From positions 1-13,447 of the forward strand of contig JAPKDI010000015.1 of the NCBI GenBank assembly GCA_026421105.1: 13,447 bases of DNA, read 5' to 3'. The notes beneath the pieces were generated by a model. That model ran no database searches, had not been told where the DNA came from, and worked only from the letters and a program-made list of their open reading frames with translations. Origin of the DNA: Alphaproteobacteria bacterium. GTDB lineage: Bacteria > Pseudomonadota > Alphaproteobacteria > SHVP01. Made by a program: the position numbers and the translations under genes. Positions 1-6,973 of the stretch are shown one piece after another (the first letter of the stretch is position 1; the number at the start of each line of letters is the position of its first letter).

Positions 1-39
1 ATTTGCGCTCAGCGCGGGATCAAGTAGTCGCGAACGACG

Positions 40-1854
40 ATGGCCACTGAACCTCCCGTCTTGGCGTTGAAAGACGCTGCCATCGGCTTTGGCGGTGAGC
101 CGCTGTTTACTGACGCCGAACTTGCCATCACGCCGGGCATGCGTGCCTGTCTGGTTGGCAGGAACGGCTCGGGTAAATCCACCATTCTTAAAATTCTTGC
201 CGGGGTCATTCAGCCCGACAAAGGTGAGCTGTATATTAAGCCGGGCCTTTCGGTAGGCTATCTCCCTCAGGATGTACCATTGATCGCAGGCCAGACCGTT
301 GCCGAATTTGTCGCCGGGGAAGCACAAGCACCAAGCCACGAAGTGGATGCCGCGCTGTCGCGCGTCGAAATTGATGGCGACCGCATAGCAGATACACTCT
401 CGGGTGGTGAAGCCCGGCGTGCTGCGATGGCGCGGGCCCTGCTTGGCGATCCGGATGTATTGCTGCTCGACGAGCCTACCAACCATCTCGACCTTCCGAC
501 CATTGAATGGCTCGAGCGCGAGCTGGTTGAACGCCGCAAGACCCTAGTGGTGATCAGCCATGATCGGGCGTTTCTTGATGCGATTACCACCGACACTTTC
601 TGGATGGATCGCGGCAAATTGCGTCACAACAACAATGGTTACGCTGCCTTCGACGACTGGACCGAGCAGATCGCTGATGCCGAAATCAAGGCCGCGCAGA
701 AGCTGGACCAAAAACTGAAAGCCGAATCTCGCTGGCTCGAACGTGGTGTGACCGCGCGACGAAAACGCAATCAAGGCCGGCTCGCGCGTCTGGATCTGCT
801 ACGCGCGCAACGTAAGGCACTGCTCACCGGACAGGACCTTGTCCAGCTCGAAATCGAAAGCGGGCCCATCAGCAGCCGCGTGGTGATCGATTGCGAGAAC
901 CTGGTGAAGTCCTTTGATAATCTAAAAATTGTTGATGGGTTTTCTACACGCATACTGCGCGGCGACCGCGTCGGATTTATCGGACCAAACGGCGCCGGTA
1001 AGACAACGCTTCTGAAAATTCTGATCGGCGAACAGGAACGCGACAGCGGAAGGCTGCGGCGTGCAAAAAACCTCTCCATCGCGTTCTTTGACCAAACACG
1101 TAGTCAGCTCAACCCGAACGACACGCTCTGGCAAACCCTCGCGCCACGCGGCGGGGACTCCATCAACGTACGCGGTACGCCGCGCCATGTGGTTGCCTAT
1201 CTGCGCGACTTTCTGTTCGATGAAAAACAAGCTCGCGCACCTGTCTCGACGCTATCGGGGGGGGAGCGCAATCGATTGCTGCTGGCCAAGACCCTCGCCA
1301 TGCCTTCCAACCTGTTGGTACTCGATGAGCCAACCAATGACCTCGATGCCGACACCCTCGATGTGTTGCTCGACACACTCGACAGTTATGACGGCACGGT
1401 CCTGCTCGTCAGCCATGATCGTGATTTCCTCAACCGGGTCGTGAACAGTACAATCGCCGTTGAAGGTAATGGTGTAGTCGAGGAGTATCCCGGTGGCTAC
1501 GCGGACTATCTGCGCCAACGCAAACGTAAAGCCGCACCCGACAAGCAGGCAAAAGCGCGCAACGCGAGAAAATCTGCGAAACCGCGGGCAAGCGACACAG
1601 CTTCCAAACGCCTCACCTTCAAGGAACAGCACGAGCTCGACACACTCCCCGACCGCATCACGGCACTGGAAGCGGCCAAAGGTGAACTGGAGAAGGTCCT
1701 CGCAGATCCCAAAATGTTTGCTCGAGATCGCGCAGGCTATGAGAACGCCGCCAAAAAGCTCGCGGAGGTTAAACAAGCGATCGCGGGCGCCGAGGATCGA
1801 TGGCTCGAGCTTGATGCTCGTCAGGAGGCCTTGAGTGCGAAGGTGGCATCATGA
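40..1854 (+). CDS. uup: ABC-F family ATPase, Uup-like
   Basis: This is a soluble protein with two ABC ATPase domains and no membrane segment, so it belongs to the ABC-F family, whose members act on ribosomes or nucleic acid rather than in transport. Domain 1 has Walker A GRNGSGKST (residues 40-48), signature LSGGE (120-124) and Walker B LLLDEPTNHLD (141-151). A basic, helical inter-domain linker follows (about 205-270, rich in R and K). Domain 2 has Walker A GPNGAGKTT (315-323), signature LSGGE (405-409) and Walker B LLVLDEPTNDLD (425-436). A lysine-rich stretch (495-525) and a predicted coiled coil (about 530-600) close the protein; that C-terminal extension is the mark of Uup, which in E. 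coli binds DNA and influences ribosome function and transposon excision. The 604-residue length fits Uup. The ATG at 40 gives the expected N-terminus, though no good Shine-Dalgarno precedes it. The stop overlaps the next gene's start by four bases. The family is certain; the Uup subgroup rests on the C-terminus. Confidence 0.93.
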   Translation: MATEPPVLALKDAAIGFGGEPLFTDAELAITPGMRACLVGRNGSGKSTILKILAGVIQPDKGELYIKPGLSVGYLPQDVPLIAGQTVAEFVAGEAQAPSHEVDAALSRVEIDGDRIADTLSGGEARRAAMARALLGDPDVLLLDEPTNHLDLPTIEWLERELVERRKTLVVISHDRAFLDAITTDTFWMDRGKLRHNNNGYAAFDDWTEQIADAEIKAAQKLDQKLKAESRWLERGVTARRKRNQGRLARLDLLRAQRKALLTGQDLVQLEIESGPISSRVVIDCENLVKSFDNLKIVDGFSTRILRGDRVGFIGPNGAGKTTLLKILIGEQERDSGRLRRAKNLSIAFFDQTRSQLNPNDTLWQTLAPRGGDSINVRGTPRHVVAYLRDFLFDEKQARAPVSTLSGGERNRLLLAKTLAMPSNLLVLDEPTNDLDADTLDVLLDTLDSYDGTVLLVSHDRDFLNRVVNSTIAVEGNGVVEEYPGGYADYLRQRKRKAAPDKQAKARNARKSAKPRASDTASKRLTFKEQHELDTLPDRITALEAAKGELEKVLADPKMFARDRAGYENAAKKLAEVKQAIAGAEDRWLELDARQEALSAKVAS

Positions 1855-2558
1855 TCACGGAATTTACCTCGCCAAACTGCAATGCCCGGAAAGCCGAAAA
1901 AAGGATAGCCCCTGTCATCGACACGTTGGTGATCCACTACACAGGGATGATGCCAACAAGCCGCGCAAGGGACTGGTTGTGCGATCCGGTCTCCCAAGTC
2001 AGCGCGCACTATCTCATCGACGAAGATGGCACAACATGGCAGTTGGTAGCGGACGAAGACCGTGCCTGGCATGCCGGGGTTGGTGCCTGGCGCGGCTGGC
2101 ACGACATCAATTCGCGTTCAATCGGGATCGAATTGTCGAACCCCGGACATGACCATGGCTACCGCAATTTTCCTGCCGCCCAAATCAGCGCACTAACCGA
2201 ACTCTCGCGAGGCCTCATCGCACGTCATCCCATCGAACTTCGCAACGTCGTGGCGCACTCAGATATCGCGCCAACCCGAAAGATCGATCCCGGTGAGTTG
2301 TTTCCCTGGCAAGAATTCGCATCCACCGGGATCGGGCTGTGGCCCCTCAACCAGGCAGACCCGGTCGCCGAGGCGGACACCACCGCAACCTTACAGGCAA
2401 TCGGATACGACGTCGCCGAAAACGATCTCCCGGTCGTAGTCTCCGCGTTCCAGCGCCGTTTTCGAACGACAAACTTTGATGGCGTTGCGGACCACGAAAC
2501 TCGCGAATGGCTGGCCGCCGTTCATAGGCAGGTTGCAGAAACCGTCCCTTCGGCTTAA
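1851..2558 (+). CDS. N-acetylmuramoyl-L-alanine amidase (Amidase_2 family, AmpD/AmiD-like)
   Basis: This enzyme should cleave the amide bond between N-acetylmuramic acid (or its anhydro form) and L-alanine in peptidoglycan or muropeptides. The Amidase_2 fold spans about residues 20-155. Likely zinc ligands are H29 (VIHYTG), H136 (VVAHSDIAP) and D146 (RKIDPG); E94 (IGIELSN) and K144 are at the positions of the catalytic Glu and Lys of AmpD. Residues about 170-228 (TLQAIGYDV, VVSAFQRRFR, VADHETREWL) look like a three-helix PG_binding_1 domain. This two-domain layout resembles E. coli AmiD, but there is no signal peptide or lipobox, which points to a cytosolic, AmpD-like muropeptide-recycling role; that is inference. 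The ATG overlaps the stop of the ABC-F gene as ATGA, and a purine-rich GAAGGTGG (1839-1846) lies just upstream. The stop is followed within about ten bases by rnpB. Because AmpD and AmiD cannot be separated safely I give no symbol. Confidence 0.9.
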   Translation: MITEFTSPNCNARKAEKRIAPVIDTLVIHYTGMMPTSRARDWLCDPVSQVSAHYLIDEDGTTWQLVADEDRAWHAGVGAWRGWHDINSRSIGIELSNPGHDHGYRNFPAAQISALTELSRGLIARHPIELRNVVAHSDIAPTRKIDPGELFPWQEFASTGIGLWPLNQADPVAEADTTATLQAIGYDVAENDLPVVVSAFQRRFRTTNFDGVADHETREWLAAVHRQVAETVPSA

Positions 2559-2566
2559 GGGATTGG

Positions 2567-2955
<389 letters not shown>

Positions 2956-3099
2956 ATTACACGAACCTACAAATGCCCATTCCGGCCAGACACGCAAAAA
3001 CGATCTTTGCGGATACGCCGCCAAGCATCCCTCGGAACCTATTACTACATCGATTACTTGATACTCGATTAGACGCTAAACCGCGCCATCACCGGAAAA

Positions 3100-3114
3100 G
3101 AACATATCAAGAAC
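3100..3114. promoter_or_regulatory. Possible LexA (SOS) box, GAAC-N7-GAAC
   Basis: The sequence reads GAAC, seven bases (ATATCAA), then GAAC. This is an exact match to the direct-repeat LexA operator known in Alphaproteobacteria such as Rhodobacter, Caulobacter and rhizobia (GTTC-N7-GTTC on the other strand), with an AT-rich spacer and flank. A CATAAT (3114-3119), one base from the -10 consensus, starts at the last base of the box, but I find no good -35 at the proper distance. The site is about 250 bases before mraZ with no gene between. A chance match is possible, and which transcript it would control is unknown. Confidence 0.4.
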
Positions 3115-3115
3115 A

Positions 3116-3131
3116 TAATATCGTCATATTA
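3116..3131. repeat. Perfect inverted repeat, 6-bp arms
   Basis: TAATAT, spacer CGTC, ATATTA. The arms are perfectly complementary but wholly A/T, so an RNA hairpin would be weak; a dimeric protein-binding site or a melted promoter element is equally possible. It begins two bases after the LexA-like box. Confidence 0.4.
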
Positions 3132-3145
3132 GCGACCGACGATCA

Positions 3146-3158
3146 CTGTTAGGAACAG
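3146..3158. repeat. Perfect inverted repeat CTGTT-N3-AACAG
   Basis: CTGTT and AACAG flank AGG. The three-base spacing and symmetry suit either a small hairpin or a dimeric regulator site. I do not recognise a specific family from it. Confidence 0.35.
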
Positions 3159-3250
3159 AAAAAGTCGCAACAACTACTCAAGATACTTCTCGGGTGAAAA
3201 CACAGACCCATAACCGCCATGATTTTAGTGACGTTTTACTAGTTTTATCA

Positions 3251-3256
3251 TTGACG
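3251..3256 (+). promoter_or_regulatory. Candidate -35 element of the mraZ/dcw promoter
   Basis: TTGACG matches the sigma70-type TTGACA/TTGAC -35 consensus and lies directly before the MraZ box array, where an autoregulated mraZ promoter is expected. No convincing -10 is seen at 16-18 bases; a weak GATATC (3273-3278) sits at 16. AATAAT (3282-3287) matches TATAAT at five of six positions but is 25 bases away. The transcription start is therefore not fixed; it would leave a leader of roughly 65-80 bases. Confidence 0.4.
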
Positions 3257-3257
3257 A

Positions 3258-3292
3258 CCCATCAAAACCCATGATATCCCAAATAATCCCAT
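3258..3292 (-). promoter_or_regulatory. MraZ operator: four direct repeats with 10-bp period
   Basis: CCCAT (3258-3262), CCCAT (3268-3272), CCCAA (3278-3282) and CCCAT (3288-3292) are each separated by exactly five bases. Read on the opposite strand this is ATGGG/TTGGG repeated every 10 bp, the TGGG-type direct repeat with five-base spacers known as the MraZ binding site of E. coli, where MraZ represses its own operon. The position about 70-100 bases before mraZ and just downstream of a -35-like TTGACG supports repression by overlap with the core promoter. The E. coli operator has three repeats; here there are four, and the TGGG strand is opposite to the direction of transcription. Confidence 0.82.
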
Positions 3293-3293
3293 T

Positions 3294-3360
3294 TTGGCGC
3301 TTTTGCCAATGCAAACGGAGAGGCTGGAGCCGTCGGGTCAAACCGATGGTGTGCAAACAC
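3294..3360 (+). promoter_or_regulatory. mraZ leader with consecutive small hairpins
   Basis: Between the MraZ boxes and the mraZ ATG there are successive inverted repeats: TTGGC-N6-GCCAA (3294-3309), GGC-TGGA-GCC (3323-3325 with 3329-3331 at least, extendable on paper to GGCT/AGCC 3322-3331), TCGG-N6-CCGA (3333-3346) and GTGT-GCAA-ACAC (3349-3360). The last has a GNRA-type loop and ends one base before the start codon. No Shine-Dalgarno is present at normal distance. The stems are short and any regulatory role is inference. Confidence 0.3.
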
Positions 3361-3361
3361 G

Positions 3362-3838
3362 ATGGCGTTGTTTCTGTCGACCACAATCAACAAGGTCGAC
3401 CGCAAGGGGCGAGTATCAGTTCCTGCGGCGTTTCGTGCTGTCTTGGCGGAGCATGCGTTCCATGGCATCGTGGCCTTCCCGTCCTTCAAACACCCGGCCG
3501 TTCAATGCGGCGGCATGGAATGGATGGAGAAGCTTGGCGCGGGCGTTGACGCCTTTGACATGTTCTCCGACGAACACGACACTTTGACAGCCGCGCTCTT
3601 CGCCAACGCCCAGCAACTTTCATTTGATGGCGAAGGCCGGATCCTGCTGCCAGAGAGCCTGATCGCCCATGCGAGTCTCTCGGATCAAGCTGCTTTCGTC
3701 GGACGCGGACCACTTTTCGAAGTCTGGAACCCCAAAACCTTCGAAGCCTATCAGGCCGATGCCGTTCGGCAGGCTGCTGAAAAAGGCCTGACACTCCGCC
3801 CGGGCACCCCGCCCGGAAGCCAAGAAGGACGGACGTGA
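3362..3838 (+). CDS. mraZ: Transcriptional regulator MraZ
   Basis: MraZ is a DNA-binding protein of the SpoVT-AbrB (swapped-hairpin) fold that forms a ring-shaped oligomer and represses the dcw operon from its own promoter. Two AbrB-like half-domains are visible, each with the family's D-x-x-x-R signature: DRKGR at residues 13-17 followed by VSVPAAFR, and DGEGR at 89-93 followed by ILLPESL. Length of 158 residues is normal, with a short proline/glycine-rich tail. The ATG at 3362 gives the conserved start MALFLSTTINKV; there is no clear Shine-Dalgarno, and upstream ATGs (e.g. 3346) are out of frame. The TGA (3836-3838) overlaps the rsmH start. The four-repeat operator at 3258-3292 is its expected target. 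It is the first gene of the dcw cluster here. Confidence 0.96.
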   Translation: MALFLSTTINKVDRKGRVSVPAAFRAVLAEHAFHGIVAFPSFKHPAVQCGGMEWMEKLGAGVDAFDMFSDEHDTLTAALFANAQQLSFDGEGRILLPESLIAHASLSDQAAFVGRGPLFEVWNPKTFEAYQADAVRQAAEKGLTLRPGTPPGSQEGRT

Positions 3839-4851
3839 TGGCGGCGCGGTCAACGCGTCAGCCCCACAACTCCGGTGTCTCTGCGACTCCCGGACACATT
3901 CCGGTTCTCTTGAACGAAGTCATAGACGCACTCAACCCGCGTGATGGCGGAATCTATATCGACGGCACATTGGGAGGCGGCGGCTATGCCCGCGCCATCC
4001 TGGACGCCGCCAACTGCACCGTTCTGGGCATTGATCGCGACCCGGATGCCATCGCGCGCAACGAACCTTTACTCGAAATTTATGGCGCACGGTTGCAACT
4101 GATCCCCGGGCGGTTTGGTGACCTGGATAGTTTGGTGCGCTGCCTCGGCTTTGATGCCGTGGATGGCGTGACACTTGATCTTGGTGTCTCTTCCCCTCAG
4201 ATCGACATCGCCGAGCGCGGCTTTTCCTTTGCCAAAAACGGCCCGCTCGATATGCGCATGGAGCAATCCGGTGAAAGTGCCGCGGATGTGGTGAACACCG
4301 CCAGCGAAAGCGATCTGGCGTTTATCGTTCGCACATTGGGCGAAGAGCGGCATGCTCGACGGGTCGCGCGCGCCATTGTGCAGGCTCGCACCGAAGAGGA
4401 AATTACGACTACAGAACAACTCGCTAATATCGTTCGCGGCGTCGTTCCAAAGTCGCGCAAAACACATACCGATCCCGCCACACGCACCTTTCAGGCAATC
4501 CGCATTCACGTGAACGATGAAATCGGCGAGCTAAAACGGGGTCTTGTTGGCGCCGAGCAAATCCTTCGTCCCGAAGGCCGTCTCGCAGTCGTGTCGTTCC
4601 ACTCCCTCGAAGACCGTCCGGTCAAAGCGTTTCTTCGCACCCGCAGCGGCGGGGATGGTCGCGGGTCCCGTCACATGCCCGATGCTCCGGCCGGGCGCGA
4701 TTCATCCTGGCGACTGCCCACCCGTCGCGCCATCAAGCCCGGTGACAGCGAAACAGGTATCAACCCCCGCGCGCGCTCAGCACGACTGCGCGTCGGTGAA
4801 CGCACGGATGCCCCCGCATGGGGCGCCATGAACGAGGAGGATGCCGGATGA
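3835..4851 (+). CDS. rsmH: 16S rRNA (cytosine(1402)-N(4))-methyltransferase RsmH (MraW)
   Basis: RsmH transfers a methyl group from S-adenosylmethionine to N4 of C1402 of 16S rRNA, in the decoding centre. The protein starts with the family's HIPVLLNEVIDAL segment (residues 21-33), followed by the SAM-binding motif IDGTLGGGGY (42-51), the acidic ribose-binding GIDRDP (65-70), LDLGVSSPQ (114-122), DMRM (139-142), the TRTFQAIRIHVNDE block (216-229) and SFHSLEDRPVK (254-264). The 338-residue length is usual. Two starts are possible: GTG at 3835 or ATG at 3838; both fit the AAGGA (3825-3829), which lies five or eight bases before them. ATG 3838 overlaps the mraZ stop by one base. The C-terminal region (about 270-338) is low-complexity, rich in R, G, S and P. 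Its stop overlaps ftsL as ATGA. Confidence 0.97.
   Translation: MMAARSTRQPHNSGVSATPGHIPVLLNEVIDALNPRDGGIYIDGTLGGGGYARAILDAANCTVLGIDRDPDAIARNEPLLEIYGARLQLIPGRFGDLDSLVRCLGFDAVDGVTLDLGVSSPQIDIAERGFSFAKNGPLDMRMEQSGESAADVVNTASESDLAFIVRTLGEERHARRVARAIVQARTEEEITTTEQLANIVRGVVPKSRKTHTDPATRTFQAIRIHVNDEIGELKRGLVGAEQILRPEGRLAVVSFHSLEDRPVKAFLRTRSGGDGRGSRHMPDAPAGRDSSWRLPTRRAIKPGDSETGINPRARSARLRVGERTDAPAWGAMNEEDAG
4834..4840 (+). promoter_or_regulatory. Shine-Dalgarno deciding the ftsL start
   Basis: GAGGAGG lies seven bases before the ATG at 4848. An in-frame ATG at 4818 is upstream of this site and would add ten residues (MGRHERGGCR) ahead of the membrane segment, so 4848 is the better start. Confidence 0.85.
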
Positions 4852-5276
4852 TCCGCCCCACTTCCGCTATCCTCCTTATCCTTGCCGCCGCTGCCGGTGG
4901 CGCTCTGTTCCACATTTCCTTCGAAGTTTCAGAACTCGATGACCGACTGGGAACGCTGAACCGCGACATTCGTTCCGATCGCGAAGCCATCCATGTGCTG
5001 CGTGCAGAATGGAGTTTCCTAAACCAGCCGGACCGCCTAGAAGAGCTGGCGCGCCGACATCTCGATCTGCAACCGGTAACTGGAAGTCAGCTCACTAGCG
5101 CGAGCGCCTTGCCCCCACGTCCAGAACACGCCCTGCCGGGATTGAAGCCTCACGACGACCTGACAGGTCTGGGAACAGTCATCGGACTGCACGCTGATGT
5201 CAGCCGTTCGCTCGACGATGTTCTGCGCGAGATCGTTAAGTCTGGTCCGCCATCTGCCAAAGCAGGTGTGCAATGA
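4848..5276 (+). CDS. ftsL: Cell division protein FtsL
   Basis: FtsL is a bitopic inner-membrane protein that forms a complex with FtsB and FtsQ and helps switch on FtsW-FtsI at the septum. The sequence shows a very short cytoplasmic end, one membrane helix (about residues 6-24, ILLILAAAAGGALFHI), then a periplasmic coiled-coil-like segment with spaced hydrophobics (about 27-60) and the alphaproteobacterial block LRAEWSFLNQPDRLEELARR (51-70). A longer, less conserved periplasmic tail follows, to 142 residues. I chose ATG 4848, which overlaps the rsmH stop as ATGA and has the GAGGAGG at good spacing. The TGA overlaps ftsI's ATG (5273-5276). FtsL is poorly conserved, so part of the confidence comes from its place between rsmH and ftsI. 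Confidence 0.92.
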   Translation: MIRPTSAILLILAAAAGGALFHISFEVSELDDRLGTLNRDIRSDREAIHVLRAEWSFLNQPDRLEELARRHLDLQPVTGSQLTSASALPPRPEHALPGLKPHDDLTGLGTVIGLHADVSRSLDDVLREIVKSGPPSAKAGVQ

Positions 5277-6973
5277 CCCAACGAATTGAACTCGAAAGCA
5301 CCAAAAAACAGGCCATCGAAAAGGCCCGCACCCGCCTTCTTATTGGCGGGTCACTCATGGCCGCAGCCTTCATTGTCGTCGGCGTACGTCTGTTCGACAT
5401 TGTAGTTCTCAACGAGCACGACAATCTGCGTCATGCATCCTCACGGGATATAGTTCGCCCGGTCGCCATGTCCCGTGCCGACATCACCGACCGGAACGGT
5501 GTGTTGCTTGCAACAAGCCTGCGCACCGCATCGCTGTTCGCAAACACAAAAAAAGTCATCAATCCGGCAACCGCCTCTGCTCGCATCGTTGAGGTTCTCC
5601 CCGGTCTGAGCGAAGAAGTCGTCGCGGCGCGGCTCGCATCGGGCAAGGGTTTCGTCTGGCTGCATCGTAACCTGACCCCGACGCAGCAATTCAAAATCAA
5701 TCGTCTGGGCATTCCTGGCCTCGACTTCAAACAGGAAGAACGGCGGGTCTATCCGCACGGCCAATTGGCGGGACATGTTGTCGGCTTCACCAATGTCGAC
5801 AATGCTGGCCTGGCAGGCATCGAGAAAAGCATGGATTCCGCAATAGCCGGCGGCACCGTAACGCTGCAGCTCTCCCTCGACATTCGTGTTCAGCAGATCG
5901 TCCGTCAGGAACTAGCCAGACAAATCGAAAAGTTCAAAGCCATCGGCGGCGGCGCTATTGTCATGGATGTTAGAACCGGCGAAGTCGTCTCTATGGTGTC
6001 TTTGCCTGACTTCGACCCCAACGCGCCGGCGCTGGCACCCGACGAAACACGTTTCAACCGGATTACCCTAGGTATTTACGAGCTGGGTTCGGTTTTCAAA
6101 ATTTTCAATCATGCGATTGCGCTGGAGACCGGCGCAGCGTCCCTAACCAAAAGCTATGATGCGACCAAGCCGATCCGTATCTCGCGGTATCGCATCTCCG
6201 ACTATCACCCGGAAAACCGCTGGCTGACTGTCCCGGAAATTTTTAAACTGTCGTCGAATATAGGGTCCGCCAAGATGGCACTGGATATCGGCGCCGAACG
6301 TCAACGCACCTATCTTGGGCGTCTCGGATTGCTCCGCCGGACCAGCATTGAACTCCCCGAAACCGCACGACCCATGGTTCCGCGCCAGTGGCGTGAAATC
6401 AACACGATGACCATCTCCTACGGGCACGGCATCGCTGTCAGTCCCTTGCATCTGGCCAGCGCCGTCGCCGCCACCGTCAATGGCGGCGTGCTTCGCCCAG
6501 CCACTCTCGTACGCAGAAAAACCTCGGAAACCGCGGGTGTTCAGGTTTTCTCAGCAGACACGTCTGACAAGATGCGTCGTCTGTTGCGCCTCGTCGTCGA
6601 GAGCGGAACCGGCCGCAATGCAGCTGCACCGGGATATCTCGTGGGCGGAAAGACCGGAACCGCAGAGAAACAGGCCAACGGCAGCTACAAACGCAACGCG
6701 CTAATTTCTTCTTTCGTCGGGGTCTTTCCGGCAAACGATCCGCGCTTCGTCATCTACGTGATGATTGATGAGCCCAAGGGCATTCCCGAAAGCTTTGGAT
6801 ATGCGACCGGCGGCTGGACAGCTGCCCCCGTCGTTGGAGCGGTCATCAAGCGCATAGCGCCGCTCATCGGTATTCCACCTCTCGATGAGGGGTCACCGGA
6901 GGTCGTCCGCGCCCTGACCGTCAACGCAAGCGTAGGTCCAAAAGTCAGGACCCAGCCCAATGCGACTAACTGA
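5273..6973 (+). CDS. ftsI: Peptidoglycan D,D-transpeptidase FtsI (penicillin-binding protein 3)
   Basis: FtsI is the septum-specific class B penicillin-binding protein that cross-links stem peptides during division, working with the glycosyltransferase FtsW. Order of parts: basic N-terminus, one membrane anchor (about residues 23-46), the pedestal/dimerisation domain (about 60-200, with ADITDRNGVLLA at 69-80 and YPHGQLAGHVVG at 160-171) and the transpeptidase domain (about 225-540). The active-site motifs are intact: SVFK at 273-276 with catalytic S273 and K276, SSN at 327-329, and KTGT at 460-463. Length of 566 residues is normal. The ATG overlaps the ftsL stop by four bases, and the end overlaps murE by 14 bases. 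No oddity seen. Confidence 0.97.
   Translation: MTQRIELESTKKQAIEKARTRLLIGGSLMAAAFIVVGVRLFDIVVLNEHDNLRHASSRDIVRPVAMSRADITDRNGVLLATSLRTASLFANTKKVINPATASARIVEVLPGLSEEVVAARLASGKGFVWLHRNLTPTQQFKINRLGIPGLDFKQEERRVYPHGQLAGHVVGFTNVDNAGLAGIEKSMDSAIAGGTVTLQLSLDIRVQQIVRQELARQIEKFKAIGGGAIVMDVRTGEVVSMVSLPDFDPNAPALAPDETRFNRITLGIYELGSVFKIFNHAIALETGAASLTKSYDATKPIRISRYRISDYHPENRWLTVPEIFKLSSNIGSAKMALDIGAERQRTYLGRLGLLRRTSIELPETARPMVPRQWREINTMTISYGHGIAVSPLHLASAVAATVNGGVLRPATLVRRKTSETAGVQVFSADTSDKMRRLLRLVVESGTGRNAAAPGYLVGGKTGTAEKQANGSYKRNALISSFVGVFPANDPRFVIYVMIDEPKGIPESFGYATGGWTAAPVVGAVIKRIAPLIGIPPLDEGSPEVVRALTVNASVGPKVRTQPNATN

Larger units (their letters stand above)
2956..3250. other. AT-richer intergenic region between rnpB and the mraZ promoter
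   Basis: About 300 bases without a supportable gene. Composition is visibly richer in A and T than the flanking genes. It contains a LexA-like box (3100-3114) and two short perfect inverted repeats, annotated separately. There is also a direct repeat TCGATTA (3050-3056 and 3065-3071) and a weak GCAAA/TTTGC inverted repeat (2994-3010). I see no stem followed by a T-run that would serve as an intrinsic terminator for rnpB. The longest plausible small frame (GTG at 3194, 26 codons) has no ribosome-binding site and no recognisable features. Confidence 0.6.

Noticed and set aside
1..39. End of a preceding gene
   Set aside because: Frames ending at TAG 25-27 or at TGA 48-50 could each be the tail of an upstream gene, but too few codons are inside the window to choose or identify either.
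1061..1444. Long alternative-frame ORFs inside the ABC-F, murE, murF and other genes
   Set aside because: They are out of frame with strongly supported genes, have skewed compositions (rich in S, R, T, P) and no recognisable motifs, so they are shadows of high-G+C coding sequence.
3194..3274. Possible 26-codon ORF (GTG start) between the LexA-like box and mraZ, considered as an SOS-induced division inhibitor like Caulobacter SidA
   Set aside because: It has no Shine-Dalgarno, its hydrophobic stretch (VLLVLSL) is too short for a membrane helix, and it runs into the MraZ operator. Chance is the simpler explanation.
4818..4847. Upstream ATG for ftsL at 4818
   Set aside because: It would place the GAGGAGG Shine-Dalgarno inside the gene and add ten mostly polar residues; the ATGA overlap at 4848 is better supported.
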